DNA of 64,000 bases from Streptomyces roseolus (GCF_014649855.1 NZ_BMTV01000032.1:22161-86160), one strand, 5' to 3'. Counted from the first letter of the stretch, positions 25,799 through 35,697 are shown. A program made the numbers and translations. Notes: a model not told the origin generated them from the sequence alone.

Positions 25799-25810
25799 AC
25801 CGTCCAGGGT

Positions 25811-25824
25811 GTTTCACGTGAAAC
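25811..25824. promoter_or_regulatory. parS site 6
   Basis: Exact GTTTCACGTGAAAC, 26 bp from site 5 and 12 bp before the cca stop; the closest pair in the window. Confidence 0.95.
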
Positions 25825-25836
25825 ATGGGCGCGGGC

Positions 25837-27279
25837 TCAGTCGCGCGCGGCCCACCACTCCTTGAGCGCGGCGACGGCCTGCTCGTACTCCATCGGACCG
25901 TTCTCCAGGCGCAGCTCCAGGAGGAACTTGTACGCCTGGCCGACGGCGGGGCCCGGCTTGATCTCCAGGATCTCCTGGATCTGGTTGCCGTCGAGGTCGG
26001 GCCGGATCGAGTCCAGCTCCTCCTGTTCCTGGAGCTGGGCGATGCGCTCCTCCAGGCCGTCATAGGCCCGGGAGAGCGCCGACGCCTTGCGCTTGTTGCG
26101 CGTGGTGCAGTCCGAGCGGGTCAGCTTGTGGAGCCGCGAGAGCAGCGGCCCGGCGTCGCGGACATAGCGGCGCACGGCCGAGTCGGTCCACTCGCCCGTG
26201 CCGTAACCGTGGAAGCGCAGGTGCAGCTCCACGAGCCGCGAGACGTCCTTGACCAGTTCGTTCGAGTACTTCAGCGCGGTCATGCGCTTCTTGGTCATCT
26301 TCGCGCCCACCACCTCGTGGTGGTGGAAGGAGACCCGGCCGTCCTTCTCGAAGCGGCGGGTACGCGGCTTGCCGATGTCGTGGAGGAGCGCGGCGAGACG
26401 GAGCACCAGGTCCGGACCGTCCTCCTCCAGGTCGATCGCCTGGTCGAGGACGGTCAGGGAGTGCTCGTACACGTCCTTGTGCCGGTGGTGCTCATCGCTC
26501 TCCAGGCGCAGCGCGGGCAGCTCAGGGAGGACGTGGGCGGCGAGGCCGGTGTCGACGAGCAGGCCGAGGCCCTTCCGCGGGTGGGCGGAGAGCAGCAGCT
26601 TGTTCAGCTCGTCCCGGACACGCTCGGCGGAGACGATCTCGATCCGGTCGGCCATCTCCGTCATCGCGGTGACGACCTCGGGGGCGACCTCGAAGTCGAG
26701 CTGGGCCGCGAAGCGGGCCGCCCGCATCATGCGCAGCGGGTCGTCGGAGAAGGACTCCTCGGGCGTGCCCGGGGTCCGCAGGACCCGGGCGGCGAGGTCC
26801 TCCAGGCCGCCGTGCGGGTCGATGAACTCCTTCTCGGGGAGGGCCACGGCCATCGCGTTGACGGTGAAGTCACGGCGGACGAGGTCCTGGTCGATGGAGT
26901 CGCCGTAGGAGACCTCGGGCTTGCGGGAGGTGCGGTCGTACGCCTCGGAGCGGTACGTCGTGACCTCGATCTGGTAGCCGTCCTTCTGCGAGCCGACGGT
27001 GCCGAAGGCGATCCCGACCTCCCAGACGGCGTCGGCCCAGGGGCGGACGATCTTCAGGACGTCCTCGGGGCGGGCGTCCGTGGTGAAGTCCAGGTCGTTG
27101 CCGAGCCGGCCGAGGAGGGCGTCCCGTACCGAGCCGCCGACCAGGGCGAGGCGGAATCCGGCCTCCTGGAAGCGGCGGGCGAGGTCGTCGGCGACAGGGG
27201 CCACGCGCAGCAGTTCGCTGACGGCGCGGCGCTGCACCTGGCTCAGCTCGGTCGAGGTGTCTTCGTTGGCGTTCGGCAC
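25837..27279 (-). CDS. cca: CCA tRNA nucleotidyltransferase
   Basis: The protein has 480 residues. The class II nucleotidyltransferase head carries LALVGGSVRDALLGRLGNDL and DFTTDARP with catalytic carboxylates, then RRDFTVNAMAV. An HD domain follows (LAALLHDIGKPRTRR, HHHEVVG). The S. coelicolor protein at this locus was studied as a possible poly(A) polymerase and found to add CCA. Both tRNA genes in this window lack an encoded CCA, so such an enzyme is required. The GTG at 27279 is my preferred start, though its ribosome site is weak; the frame is open to 27453. Confidence 0.9.
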   Translation of the reverse strand: MPNANEDTSTELSQVQRRAVSELLRVAPVADDLARRFQEAGFRLALVGGSVRDALLGRLGNDLDFTTDARPEDVLKIVRPWADAVWEVGIAFGTVGSQKDGYQIEVTTYRSEAYDRTSRKPEVSYGDSIDQDLVRRDFTVNAMAVALPEKEFIDPHGGLEDLAARVLRTPGTPEESFSDDPLRMMRAARFAAQLDFEVAPEVVTAMTEMADRIEIVSAERVRDELNKLLLSAHPRKGLGLLVDTGLAAHVLPELPALRLESDEHHRHKDVYEHSLTVLDQAIDLEEDGPDLVLRLAALLHDIGKPRTRRFEKDGRVSFHHHEVVGAKMTKKRMTALKYSNELVKDVSRLVELHLRFHGYGTGEWTDSAVRRYVRDAGPLLSRLHKLTRSDCTTRNKRKASALSRAYDGLEERIAQLQEQEELDSIRPDLDGNQIQEILEIKPGPAVGQAYKFLLELRLENGPMEYEQAVAALKEWWAARD

Positions 27280-27513
27280 AACAGAAAAGGGTACGTGCCC
27301 CGCTCCGCCCCAGCGCCCCCGTTTTCCCGTGGCCGCCCCGTCCGGGCGGGAGCCGTCTGTGAGCTTCTTGTGAAAAGGGCCTCGTCCGGCGTCATCGGCT
27401 GGAGGACTCCCCGGCACTCGGCCCCTCCATGCCTCGTTACCATGCCTGGACACAGCAACCGGGAACCACTGGCATCACGGGCACCACCGACAACGACGAG
27501 GACGGGCGAACGC

Positions 27514-29892
27514 GTGGCTGAGGCGGCAGCTTTCCAGGGAACCGGTCCCTCACCCGCCCGCCGGTGGCTGCGGCGCACCCTCACCGTAGCCGTCGGGGCA
27601 CCCCTCCTCGCCGGTCTGCTCCAGAATCCCTCGGCGGCCGGGACCGCCGAGGAGGCCCCGGCCTCCCGGACGGTCGATGTGTCCATCGACACGCTGACGC
27701 CGAGCGCCCCGGTCGAAGGGGACACCGTCACCGTCACCGGCACGCTGACCAACCGCGGCAAGCGGACCATCACCGACGCGACGGTGAACCTGCGGGTCGG
27801 TCCGCGGATGGACAGCCGCAGCGAGATCGACCAGGTCGCCCGCCGCAAGGGCTTCCGTTCCGACAGCGACCCCCAGCCGCTGGACTCCCCCGAGATCAAG
27901 GTCGCGCGCCTGGCCGCCGGCGTCCCCCAGGACTTCCGGATCTCCGTGCCCGTCGCCGATCTGGACCTCGGCGACGAGGGCGGCGTGTACCAGCTGGGCG
28001 TCTCCCTCACCGGACAGACCTCGGACGCGAAGTGGGACCGCGTCCTCGGCATCGAGCGGACCTTCCTGCCGTACCAGCCCGAGCCGACCGCCAAGCGGAC
28101 CCAGCTCACCTATCTCTGGCCGCTGATCTCCTCGGCCCACGTCTCGGCCGACACCGCCGCGGACGACCAGCAGACGCCTGTCTTCCAGGACGACGAGCTC
28201 GTCGAGGAGCTGCGACCCGGCGGCCGGCTCGACCAGATGGTCACCCTGGGCAAGGACCTCCCGGTCACCTGGGTGATCGATCCGGACCTGCTGGCCTCCG
28301 TCGACGCCATGGCCAACGGCTACCGGGTCAAGGACGGCACCGGGCACATCGCGGGCACCGAGGCGAACCGCAAGCTGGCCGAGCGCTGGCTCGGCGAGCT
28401 GGAGAAGGCCGTGCGGGGCCGCAAGGTCGTCGCGCTGCCCTTCGCCGACCCCGACCTGGCTTCCCTCGCCCACCGCGGCAAGGCCGTGCCCGGCTCCCTC
28501 GGGCACCTCCAGTCGGCGACGGCGCTGGCCGGGTCGACCGTGGAGACGGTCCTCCACGTCCAGCCGGCCACCGACTTCGCCTGGCCCGTCGAGGGCGCCG
28601 TCGATCCCTCGATCATGGCGGTCGCGACCTCGGCCGGCGCCCGCAAGGTGATCGCCCGCAGCGACAGCATCCGGGACGACGACCTCTCCTACACCCCCAC
28701 GGCGGCCCGCCCCATCGGCGGCGGCGCCACGGCGGTGGTGAGCGACGCGGAACTCTCGACCGCCTTCCAGGGCGACATGGTCCGCGCCGAGACGTCGACG
28801 CTCGCCGTCCAGGAGTTCCTGGCGCAGACCCTCGCGATCACCCTGGAACAGCCGCAGGACCGGCGCAGCGTCGTCGTCGCCCCGCAGCGGCAGCCGAGCG
28901 TGTCCCAGGCCCAGGCGATGGCGGCCGCCGTGCGCGGGCTCGGCGCCAAGCGCTGGACCGAGCCGGTCGACCTGGTCGCCGCGGCGGCGGCCAAGCCCGA
29001 CCCCGACGCCTCCACGAGGGTGCCGCGCGCCTCGCAGTACCCGAAGAAGCTCCGTGACGGCGAGCTGCCGGTGGACGCCTTCCGGGACATGAAGACCACG
29101 GGTGACGAGCTGAGCGACTTCAAGGTCATCCTCAGCAGGCAGGACCGGGTCGTGCCGCCGGTGCTCGCCGCGATCAACCGCGAGATGTCCACCTCCTGGC
29201 GCGGGCGGACCACCGCGGCGGCGATCTACCGCGTCGACGTCCAGGACGTCCTCCGACGCCTCACCAAGAGCGTGGTGCTCGTCGACAAGTCCGCCCTGAC
29301 CCTGTCGGGCCGCAGCGCCACCATCCCCGTCACGGTGCAGAACAAGCTCCTCCAGGACGTGCAGGGGCTCGTCCTGCGGCTGACCTCCAGCAACGGCACC
29401 CGGCTGAAGGTCGACGGAGAGACCTCGGCCGACCTGCCCCTCACGGTCCGCGCCGGGCACAGCCAGTCGGTGAAGTTCCCCGCCTCGGCCAACGCCAACG
29501 GCCAGGTCTCGATGACCGCCCAGCTGTACACGGTGGACGGCACGCCCTACGGCTCCCCGATGACCTTCTCCGTGAAGGTCTCGGAGATGACCCCGACGGT
29601 GATGCTGGTCATCGCCGGCGGTGTGCTGCTCCTCGTCCTCGCCGGCGTCCGCATGTACAGCCAGCGCAAGCGCCTCGCCGCCCGCGCCGCCGACGCCGAC
29701 GCCGAAACCGGAACCGAAGCCGAAACCGGCGCACCGATCGCGGGCGGGCCGGCGGCCGGTACCGAGACCGCGAGCGAAGCCGGGGCCACGAGCGCCACGG
29801 CGGACCGAGCCGGGCAGCCGAGTGACCCGGACGCGGACACCGGCTCCGAAAGCGGCGACCCGTCGGGCCCGGGTGAGAAAGTGGACCGTTGA
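27514..29892 (+). CDS. Large envelope protein, DUF6049-like, next to murJ
   Basis: The protein has 792 residues. An N-terminal signal or anchor segment (RRWLRRTLTVAVGAPLLAGL, about 18-37) and a C-terminal helix (MTPTVMLVIAGGVLLLVLAG, about 692-712) enclose a long extracytoplasmic region with beta-sandwich stretches (e.g. VDVSIDTLTPSAPVEGDTVT). An acidic cytoplasmic tail rich in Glu/Thr/Ala follows. The mycobacterial gene in the same place, just upstream of mviN, is also an uncharacterised exported protein. It probably assists MurJ or its pseudokinase; that is inference from position. GTG 27514 follows GAGGA. Confidence 0.75.
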   Translation: MAEAAAFQGTGPSPARRWLRRTLTVAVGAPLLAGLLQNPSAAGTAEEAPASRTVDVSIDTLTPSAPVEGDTVTVTGTLTNRGKRTITDATVNLRVGPRMDSRSEIDQVARRKGFRSDSDPQPLDSPEIKVARLAAGVPQDFRISVPVADLDLGDEGGVYQLGVSLTGQTSDAKWDRVLGIERTFLPYQPEPTAKRTQLTYLWPLISSAHVSADTAADDQQTPVFQDDELVEELRPGGRLDQMVTLGKDLPVTWVIDPDLLASVDAMANGYRVKDGTGHIAGTEANRKLAERWLGELEKAVRGRKVVALPFADPDLASLAHRGKAVPGSLGHLQSATALAGSTVETVLHVQPATDFAWPVEGAVDPSIMAVATSAGARKVIARSDSIRDDDLSYTPTAARPIGGGATAVVSDAELSTAFQGDMVRAETSTLAVQEFLAQTLAITLEQPQDRRSVVVAPQRQPSVSQAQAMAAAVRGLGAKRWTEPVDLVAAAAAKPDPDASTRVPRASQYPKKLRDGELPVDAFRDMKTTGDELSDFKVILSRQDRVVPPVLAAINREMSTSWRGRTTAAAIYRVDVQDVLRRLTKSVVLVDKSALTLSGRSATIPVTVQNKLLQDVQGLVLRLTSSNGTRLKVDGETSADLPLTVRAGHSQSVKFPASANANGQVSMTAQLYTVDGTPYGSPMTFSVKVSEMTPTVMLVIAGGVLLLVLAGVRMYSQRKRLAARAADADAETGTEAETGAPIAGGPAAGTETASEAGATSATADRAGQPSDPDADTGSESGDPSGPGEKVDR

Positions 29893-29937
29893 GCGATGTC
29901 GTGGCCGGTCGGCCGGGGACGATGAGGTGGGGTAACC

Positions 29938-32217
29938 ATGAACGCGCCGTACGACGGTGACCGCGGCCAGGGAGCGGGCGGCGCCGCACCGTCCGGCGGC
30001 ATGCCCGTTCCCCCCGTCGGGCCGGACGGGCAGCCGCTCCCGCAGGGGCAGCACCCCGGGTACCCGCCACAGGTCCCGTACGCGCAGGAGCCCTACGGCG
30101 CGCAGCCGCAGGACCCGTCCGCGTACCCCGGACAGCCCGGGCACCCCCACTCCGAGAACCCCTACGCCCAGGACCCCTACGTCCAGGACGCCTACGCCCA
30201 CGACCCGTACCGGGCGCGCGACCTGTCCGCGCAGGACCCGGTGGGCGAGGCGCTCTACGACCGCGCCGCCCACCCGCCGCCCCCGCCGGGCACGTACCAG
30301 GACCCGCAGGCGCTCTACCAGCAGCCGGCCGCGCCCCAGCACGCCCCGGACCCGCGGGTATGGGCCCAGACCCCGGCGCCCGAGCCCGACGGCCCGTCCC
30401 GCCACCTCCCCTACGGCGACGACGCCCGCACGGTGCAGTTCACCGGCGTCGACGACCTGGTGACCCGGGCGAGCGAGGACGAGCGGCCCGAGCAGGACGC
30501 CTTCGCCCACCTCTACCGGGACCAGCAGGGCCAGGTGCCCGCCCCCGCCGCGGAACCCGACCCGCTGCCCGCCCCGCCGAAGAAGGGCGGCCGTGCCTCC
30601 GGGCTGCTGAAGTCGAGCGCCGTGATGGCCGCCGGCACCCTCGTCTCCCGGCTCACCGGCTTCGTCCGCTCGCTGGTCATCACCGGCGCCCTCGGTGCCG
30701 CGCTGCTCGGCGACACCTTCACCATCGCGTACACCCTGCCGACGATGATCTACATCCTCACCGTCGGCGGCGGGCTCAACTCGGTCTTCGTGCCGCAGCT
30801 GGTCCGCTCGATGAAGAACGACGAGGACGGCGGCGAGGCCTACGCCAACCGCCTGCTGACCCTCGTCATGGTGGCCCTCGGCCTGATCGTGGTCGCGGCG
30901 GTCTTCGCGGCACCCGTCCTGATCCGGCTGATGTCGAACACCATCGCCGACGACGCCGCCGCCAACAGCGTCGCGGTGACCTTCGCCCGCTACTGCCTGC
31001 CCACCATCTTCTTCATGGGCGTGCACGTGGTGATGGGCCAGATCCTCAACGCCCGCGGCAAGTTCGGCGCGATGATGTGGACCCCGGTCCTCAACAACAT
31101 CGTCATGATCGTCACTTTCGGCCTGTTCATCTGGGTCTACGGCACCTCCGCCGAGTCCCACATGGGTGTGCAGACCATCCCCGACGAGGGCATCCGCCTC
31201 CTCGGCATCGGCACCCTGCTCGGCCTCGTCGTCCAGGCGCTCGCGATGATCCCCTACCTGCGCGAGACGGGCTTCCGCTTCCGGCCCCGGTTCGACTGGA
31301 AGGGCCACGGCCTCGGCAAGACGGTCAAGCTCGCCAAGTGGACCGTCCTCTTCGTCCTCGCCAACCAGGCGGGCGTCCTGGTCGTCACCCAGCTCGCCAC
31401 CGCGGCCGGCGAGGAGTCCGGCAAGAACGGCGCCGGCTTCCTCGCCTACTCCAACGCCCAGCTGATCTGGGGCATGCCGCAGGCCATCATCACGGTCTCC
31501 GTCATGGCCGCCCTGCTGCCCCGGATCTCCCGCGCCGCCAGCGACGACGACCCGGGCGCCGTCCGCGACGACATCTCCCAGGGTCTGCGCAACTCCGCGG
31601 TCGCCATCGTCCCGGTCTCCTTCGCCTTCCTGGCCCTCGGCGTCCCGATGTGCACCCTGCTGTACGCCTCCAGCGGCGTCCAGGCCGCCCAGGGCATGGG
31701 CTTCATCCTGATGGCCTTCGGCCTCGGCCTGATCCCCTACTCCGTGCAGTACGTCGTCCTCCGCGGCTTCTACGCCTACGAGGACACCCGCACCCCCTTC
31801 TACAACACGGTCATCGTCGCGGCCGTCAACGCGGCGGCCTCCGCCCTCTGTTACGTCCTGCTCCCCGCCCAGTGGGCCGTCGTCGGCATGGCCGCCTCCT
31901 ACGGCCTCGCCTACGCCGTCGGCGTCGGCATCGCCTGGCGACGGCTGCGCAACCGTCTCGGCGGCGACCTGGACGGCGCCCACGTGATGCGCACCTACGC
32001 CCGCCTCTGCATGGCCTCCCTGCCGGCCGCGGTCCTGTCCGGGGCCGTCGGCTTCGGTCTGCTGAAGCTGCTCGGCGAGGGCGCCCTCGGTTCGCTGGTC
32101 GCTCTCGTCGTCGGCGGTGCGGTGCTCCTCGGGGTCTTCTTCGTCGCCGCGCGCCGCATGCGGATCACCGAACTGAACACCCTCGTCGGCATGGTGCGGG
32201 GCCGTCTCGGACGCTGA
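29938..32217 (+). CDS. murJ: Lipid II flippase MurJ (MviN)
   Basis: The protein has 759 residues. A long cytoplasmic extension rich in Pro/Gln/Tyr (1-215, with many YAQDPY-like repeats) precedes about 14 membrane helices that start at SSAVMAAGTLVSRLTGFVRS. LPTMIYILTVGGGLNSVFVP and RGFYAYEDTRTPFYNTV are conserved MurJ segments. It moves lipid II across the membrane for peptidoglycan synthesis. The gene follows DUF6049 by 45 nt and precedes a pseudokinase gene by 117 nt. GAGGTGGGG lies 5 nt before the ATG. Unlike the mycobacterial protein, there is no C-terminal kinase-like domain here. Confidence 0.92.
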   Translation: MNAPYDGDRGQGAGGAAPSGGMPVPPVGPDGQPLPQGQHPGYPPQVPYAQEPYGAQPQDPSAYPGQPGHPHSENPYAQDPYVQDAYAHDPYRARDLSAQDPVGEALYDRAAHPPPPPGTYQDPQALYQQPAAPQHAPDPRVWAQTPAPEPDGPSRHLPYGDDARTVQFTGVDDLVTRASEDERPEQDAFAHLYRDQQGQVPAPAAEPDPLPAPPKKGGRASGLLKSSAVMAAGTLVSRLTGFVRSLVITGALGAALLGDTFTIAYTLPTMIYILTVGGGLNSVFVPQLVRSMKNDEDGGEAYANRLLTLVMVALGLIVVAAVFAAPVLIRLMSNTIADDAAANSVAVTFARYCLPTIFFMGVHVVMGQILNARGKFGAMMWTPVLNNIVMIVTFGLFIWVYGTSAESHMGVQTIPDEGIRLLGIGTLLGLVVQALAMIPYLRETGFRFRPRFDWKGHGLGKTVKLAKWTVLFVLANQAGVLVVTQLATAAGEESGKNGAGFLAYSNAQLIWGMPQAIITVSVMAALLPRISRAASDDDPGAVRDDISQGLRNSAVAIVPVSFAFLALGVPMCTLLYASSGVQAAQGMGFILMAFGLGLIPYSVQYVVLRGFYAYEDTRTPFYNTVIVAAVNAAASALCYVLLPAQWAVVGMAASYGLAYAVGVGIAWRRLRNRLGGDLDGAHVMRTYARLCMASLPAAVLSGAVGFGLLKLLGEGALGSLVALVVGGAVLLGVFFVAARRMRITELNTLVGMVRGRLGR

Positions 32218-32334
32218 TCCCGTCCTCCGGGACAACCTTCGGGGGGACCCGTGTGTCGTGCATGGCGTCCGACTGTGGGCACAATTGGCTTGGCTGTTGG
32301 ATGTGGCGCAACGGATGGGGAGGCAGGAACGACG

Positions 32335-34026
32335 GTGGCGGAACGTAGCACGGCTGCCGTCGACGTGGCCGACAACAGCGGTGACGACCCGCTGACCGCG
32401 CAGGCGGACACGGCCGCGACCGACGGGGTGGCGGAAGAACGGAAGACGTCGGAGGCGCCCTCAGCGGCCCCCGAGCAGAAGGCGGTCGAACGGAAGAACG
32501 GCGAACAGCCCTCCCTCGCTCCACCCGAGTTGCACAGCGGTCACAAGCTGGCCCGGCGCTACCGGCTGGAGGAGTGCGTCACCCGTTTGGACGGCTTCAG
32601 CAGCTGGCGTGCCGTCGACGAGAAGCTGCGGCGGGCCGTCGGCGTGCACCTGCTGCCGGCCGACCATCCCCGCGCCCGCTCCGTCCTGGCCGCCGCCCGC
32701 TCGGCGGCCCTCCTCGGCGACCCCCGGTTCGTCCAGGTCCTCGACGCGGTCGAGGAGAACGACCTCGTCTACGTCGTCCACGAGTGGCTTCCCGACGCCA
32801 CCGAGCTGACCGCACTCCTCGCGGACGGTCCGCTCCAGGCCCACGAGGCCTACCAGCTCGTCTCCCAGGTCTCCCAGGCCATGGCCGCCGCGCACCGCGA
32901 GGGCCTGGCTCACCTGCGCCTCACGCCGAGCGCCGTCCTGCGCAGCTCCACCGGCCAGTACCGCATCCGCGGCCTCGCCGTGAACGCCGCCCTGCGCGGC
33001 ATCACCGCCGACCGCCCCCAGCGCACCGACACCGAGGCCATCGGCGCCCTCCTCTACGCGGCACTCACCCAGCGCTGGCCGTACGAGAGCGACGCCCACG
33101 GCCTCTCCGGCCTCCCCAAGGGCGTCGGCCTGATCCCGCCGGACCAGGTCCGCGCCGGCGTCCACCGGGGCCTCTCCGAGATCGCCATGCGCGCCCTCGC
33201 CAACGACGGGGCCACGGCGTCCCGTCAGGAGCCGCCCTGCACCACGCCGGACGAACTCGCCAAGGCCGTCGCCGCGATGCCCCGCGTCAAGCCGCCGGAG
33301 CCGGAGTTCCCCGCTCCCGCCGAGTACCAGCGCACCACGTACCAGCAGGGCACCTACGGGCGCCCCCAGCCGCGCCCCGTGGTCACCCAGCCCGTCCCGG
33401 TCCCGCCGGCCCCGCTGGAGAGCCGCACGGGCAAGGCACTGAAGTGGGCCGTCGGCGCCCTCCTCATCGCGGCCCTGGGCCTGGGCAGCTGGCAGATCGC
33501 CGACCGGCTCCTCAAGCCGGAGCCCAAGGAGGAGACGCCGGTCGTCCAGCCCACGACCGACGAGAAGCCCCCACCGCCGAAGCCGATCACGATCCAGTCG
33601 GCGGACGACTTCGACCCGCTCCCCGGGGGCAACGGCGAGGAGTACCCGGAGGCGGTGAAGAACGCCTACGACGGCGATCCGGGCACCGTCTGGCACACCA
33701 AGAACTACACCACCACGCACTTCGGCAATCTGAAGCCCGGCGTCGGGATCGTGCTCGACCTGGGCTCGGAGCAGAAGCTCAGCTCGGTCGACCTGTCGTT
33801 CGTGGGACGCACCTCGGTCGAGATCCGTACCGCACCCGAGGGCGCCTCCTCGGCACCGTCCACCGCCGACGGGTTCACCACCCAGGTCTCCGACGCCGGC
33901 GACGACCTGAAGCTGAAGCTCCCCAAGCCGGTCACGACCCGCTACGTTCTGGTCTGGCTGACGGAGCTGCCTCTCACCGACGGCCAGATCCGCGGCCAAC
34001 TGTCCGAAGTCAAGGTCATGGGCTGA
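32335..34026 (+). CDS. Membrane-anchored pseudokinase linked to MurJ
   Basis: The protein has 563 residues. A disordered acidic N-terminus (1-65) leads to a Ser/Thr-kinase-like domain (about 70-310). The catalytic residues are lost: the VAIK lysine position reads RRAVGVHLL, the HRD loop reads AHLRLTPSAVL, and no DFG is present. One membrane helix (about 371-388) and an extracytoplasmic discoidin-like beta domain (about 420-563) follow. In mycobacteria the same parts are fused to MviN, and the pseudokinase recruits FhaA when phosphorylated. Here it is a separate gene. GTG 32335 has AGGA 7 nt upstream. Confidence 0.82.
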   Translation: MAERSTAAVDVADNSGDDPLTAQADTAATDGVAEERKTSEAPSAAPEQKAVERKNGEQPSLAPPELHSGHKLARRYRLEECVTRLDGFSSWRAVDEKLRRAVGVHLLPADHPRARSVLAAARSAALLGDPRFVQVLDAVEENDLVYVVHEWLPDATELTALLADGPLQAHEAYQLVSQVSQAMAAAHREGLAHLRLTPSAVLRSSTGQYRIRGLAVNAALRGITADRPQRTDTEAIGALLYAALTQRWPYESDAHGLSGLPKGVGLIPPDQVRAGVHRGLSEIAMRALANDGATASRQEPPCTTPDELAKAVAAMPRVKPPEPEFPAPAEYQRTTYQQGTYGRPQPRPVVTQPVPVPPAPLESRTGKALKWAVGALLIAALGLGSWQIADRLLKPEPKEETPVVQPTTDEKPPPPKPITIQSADDFDPLPGGNGEEYPEAVKNAYDGDPGTVWHTKNYTTTHFGNLKPGVGIVLDLGSEQKLSSVDLSFVGRTSVEIRTAPEGASSAPSTADGFTTQVSDAGDDLKLKLPKPVTTRYVLVWLTELPLTDGQIRGQLSEVKVMG

Positions 34027-34051
34027 CGACCACAGGGGAGGGGGCTCACCG

Positions 34052-34753
34052 TTGGACCGTCCGATAGACGCCACAGACGACCGGGAACTCCTGGCCCGTC
34101 ATGTCGCCGGGGACCCGGACGCCTTCGGTGAGCTCGTACGGCGCCACCGCGACCGGTTGTGGGCGGTGGCGCTCCGGACCCTCGGGGACCGCGAGGAGGC
34201 CGCCGACGCCGTCCAGGACGCCCTCATCTCGGCCTTCCGGGCCGCCCACACCTTCCGGGGCCAGTCGGCCGTCACGACCTGGCTCCATCGCATCACCGTG
34301 AACGCCTGTCTGGACCGCCTCAGGAAGAGCGCCACCCGCAGGACCTCGCCCGTGGACGACACCGCCCGCTTCGAGCAGCTCCTCGAACCGCACGAGTCCG
34401 CCGAGGCCCCTGCCGAGCGCGAGGACCTCCACCGGCAGCTGCTCGCGGCGCTCGCCACCCTCGCCCCCGACCAGCGCGCCGCCCTCGTCCTCGTCGACAT
34501 GCAGGGATATCCCGTCGCCGAGGCCGCCCGTATCCTCGGCGTCCCCACCGGCACCGTGAAGAGCCGCTGTGCACGCGGTCGGGCCCGGTTGCTGCCGATG
34601 CTCACTCATCTGCGCGCCGACACCGTGGGTAACGAGCCCCCCGAGGGGGGAAGGAACCGGACGCCGGGGGCATCCGTCCCACCGGTGTCGGAGCCGACGG
34701 AACCAGGACCGACCGATCCAACTGCTGTGAAGGGCGGAGGTGGGCGCGCGTGA
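34052..34753 (+). CDS. sigM: ECF sigma factor SigM
   Basis: The protein has 233 residues. Sigma-2 (about 20-90) contains DPDAFGELVRRHRDRLWAVA and AADAVQDALISAFRAAHTF. Sigma-4 (about 130-190) contains ALVLVDMQGYPVAEAARI and GTVKSRCARGRARLLPML. A proline-rich tail follows. The name SigM is by synteny with the mycobacterial mviN-sigM-trxB2 region. The start is TTG 34052 after GGGGAGGGGGCTCACCG; no other start codon is near enough. The stop overlaps the next start (GTGA at 34750), the typical sigma/anti-sigma coupling. Confidence 0.88.
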   Translation: MDRPIDATDDRELLARHVAGDPDAFGELVRRHRDRLWAVALRTLGDREEAADAVQDALISAFRAAHTFRGQSAVTTWLHRITVNACLDRLRKSATRRTSPVDDTARFEQLLEPHESAEAPAEREDLHRQLLAALATLAPDQRAALVLVDMQGYPVAEAARILGVPTGTVKSRCARGRARLLPMLTHLRADTVGNEPPEGGRNRTPGASVPPVSEPTEPGPTDPTAVKGGGGRA

Positions 34754-35697
34754 CCACGACCGACAAGGCCGACACAGCACAGCACCCGGACGTCTCGGAG
34801 ATCTCCGACCTGACCGAGGGGCTGCTCTCCCCGAGCCGCTCCGCGACCGTCCGCAGGCACCTCGACGGCTGCGTGCTCTGTGCCGACGTCCGGAGTTCCC
34901 TGGAGGAGATCCGGGGGCTCCTGGGCACCCTTCCGGGCCCTCCGCGCATGCCCGCCGAGATCGCCGGCCGGATCGACGCCGCTCTCGCCGCCGAAGCGCT
35001 CCTCGACGCCACCGCCCCCGACGCGCCCCGGCCTGTTTCACGTGAAACCACGGTCTCGGGGGACACGCCTTCGACTAGGGCCACTCCGGCTGTTTCACGT
35101 GAAACAGGCCACCCCGGCGCACAGGCCGGCCGTCCCGCCGAAGGTCGCCCGCCTGCGTCCCGGGGCGCCACCGGCCCCGGGCGGGGGCGCACCCGTCACC
35201 GCGGCCGGATCGCCGCCCTCGCGGGACTCGCCGGGACCCTGGTCGCCGCCGTCTGTGCCGTCAGTCTCTATGCGCTCACGCAGAACGGCGCGGACACGGA
35301 CGGCACCGCGGCCGACGCCGCGAGCTCGTCCCTGAGCGCCTTCTCCGGAGAATCGGTCGAGGACAGGGTCGAGAGCCTCCTCGGAGGGAACGGTCCTGCC
35401 GCACGGGCCCCGAAGGGGGACCGGCCCGAGTCGCTCTCGGCGGAGGCGACCGAGAGCGCCGGACTCGCCCAGCGGAACATCGACGGAGCCCTCCCCGAGT
35501 GCGTCCGCGCGGGCACCGGTCGCCAGGACGCGGTCCTCGCGTCCGAGCGCGGTGAGTACGAGGGCGCCCCCGCCTATCTCCTCGTGCTCCCCGACCCTGC
35601 GGACAGCAGCCGGGTGGACGCGTACGTCGTCGACGCCTCCTGCACCGGGAACACTCCGGGGAAGCTGCTGACGACCGCCTCGTACCCGAAGCCCTGA
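34750..35697 (+). CDS. Membrane anti-sigma factor with zinc-finger-like N-terminus; carries two parS sites
   Basis: The protein has 315 residues. HLDGCVLCADV (about 37-47) is the HxxxCxxC motif of zinc anti-sigma factors. A variable linker (80-160), one membrane helix (about 160-185, RIAALAGLAGTLVAAVCAVS) and an extracytoplasmic domain with CVRAGTG and ASCTGNT follow. Two parS sites lie in the linker and are both read as Val-Ser-Arg-Glu-Thr (residues 96-100 and 115-119). Its start overlaps the sigM stop by 4 nt, so it is the likely SigM inhibitor. The linker has low constraint, which probably allowed the sites. Confidence 0.85.
   Translation: MTTTDKADTAQHPDVSEISDLTEGLLSPSRSATVRRHLDGCVLCADVRSSLEEIRGLLGTLPGPPRMPAEIAGRIDAALAAEALLDATAPDAPRPVSRETTVSGDTPSTRATPAVSRETGHPGAQAGRPAEGRPPASRGATGPGRGRTRHRGRIAALAGLAGTLVAAVCAVSLYALTQNGADTDGTAADAASSSLSAFSGESVEDRVESLLGGNGPAARAPKGDRPESLSAEATESAGLAQRNIDGALPECVRAGTGRQDAVLASERGEYEGAPAYLLVLPDPADSSRVDAYVVDASCTGNTPGKLLTTASYPKP
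35035..35048. promoter_or_regulatory. parS site 7 (inside the anti-sigma gene)
   Basis: Exact GTTTCACGTGAAAC, in frame as codons 96-100 (VSRET) of the anti-sigma factor linker. Confidence 0.93.
35092..35105. promoter_or_regulatory. parS site 8 (inside the anti-sigma gene)
   Basis: Exact GTTTCACGTGAAAC, in the same frame as site 7 (codons 115-119), 57 bp away. Confidence 0.93.

Noticed and set aside
27550..32235. A 1561-codon open frame on the - strand
   Set aside because: It is antisense to DUF6049 and murJ, both well supported; it has no start site or family features.
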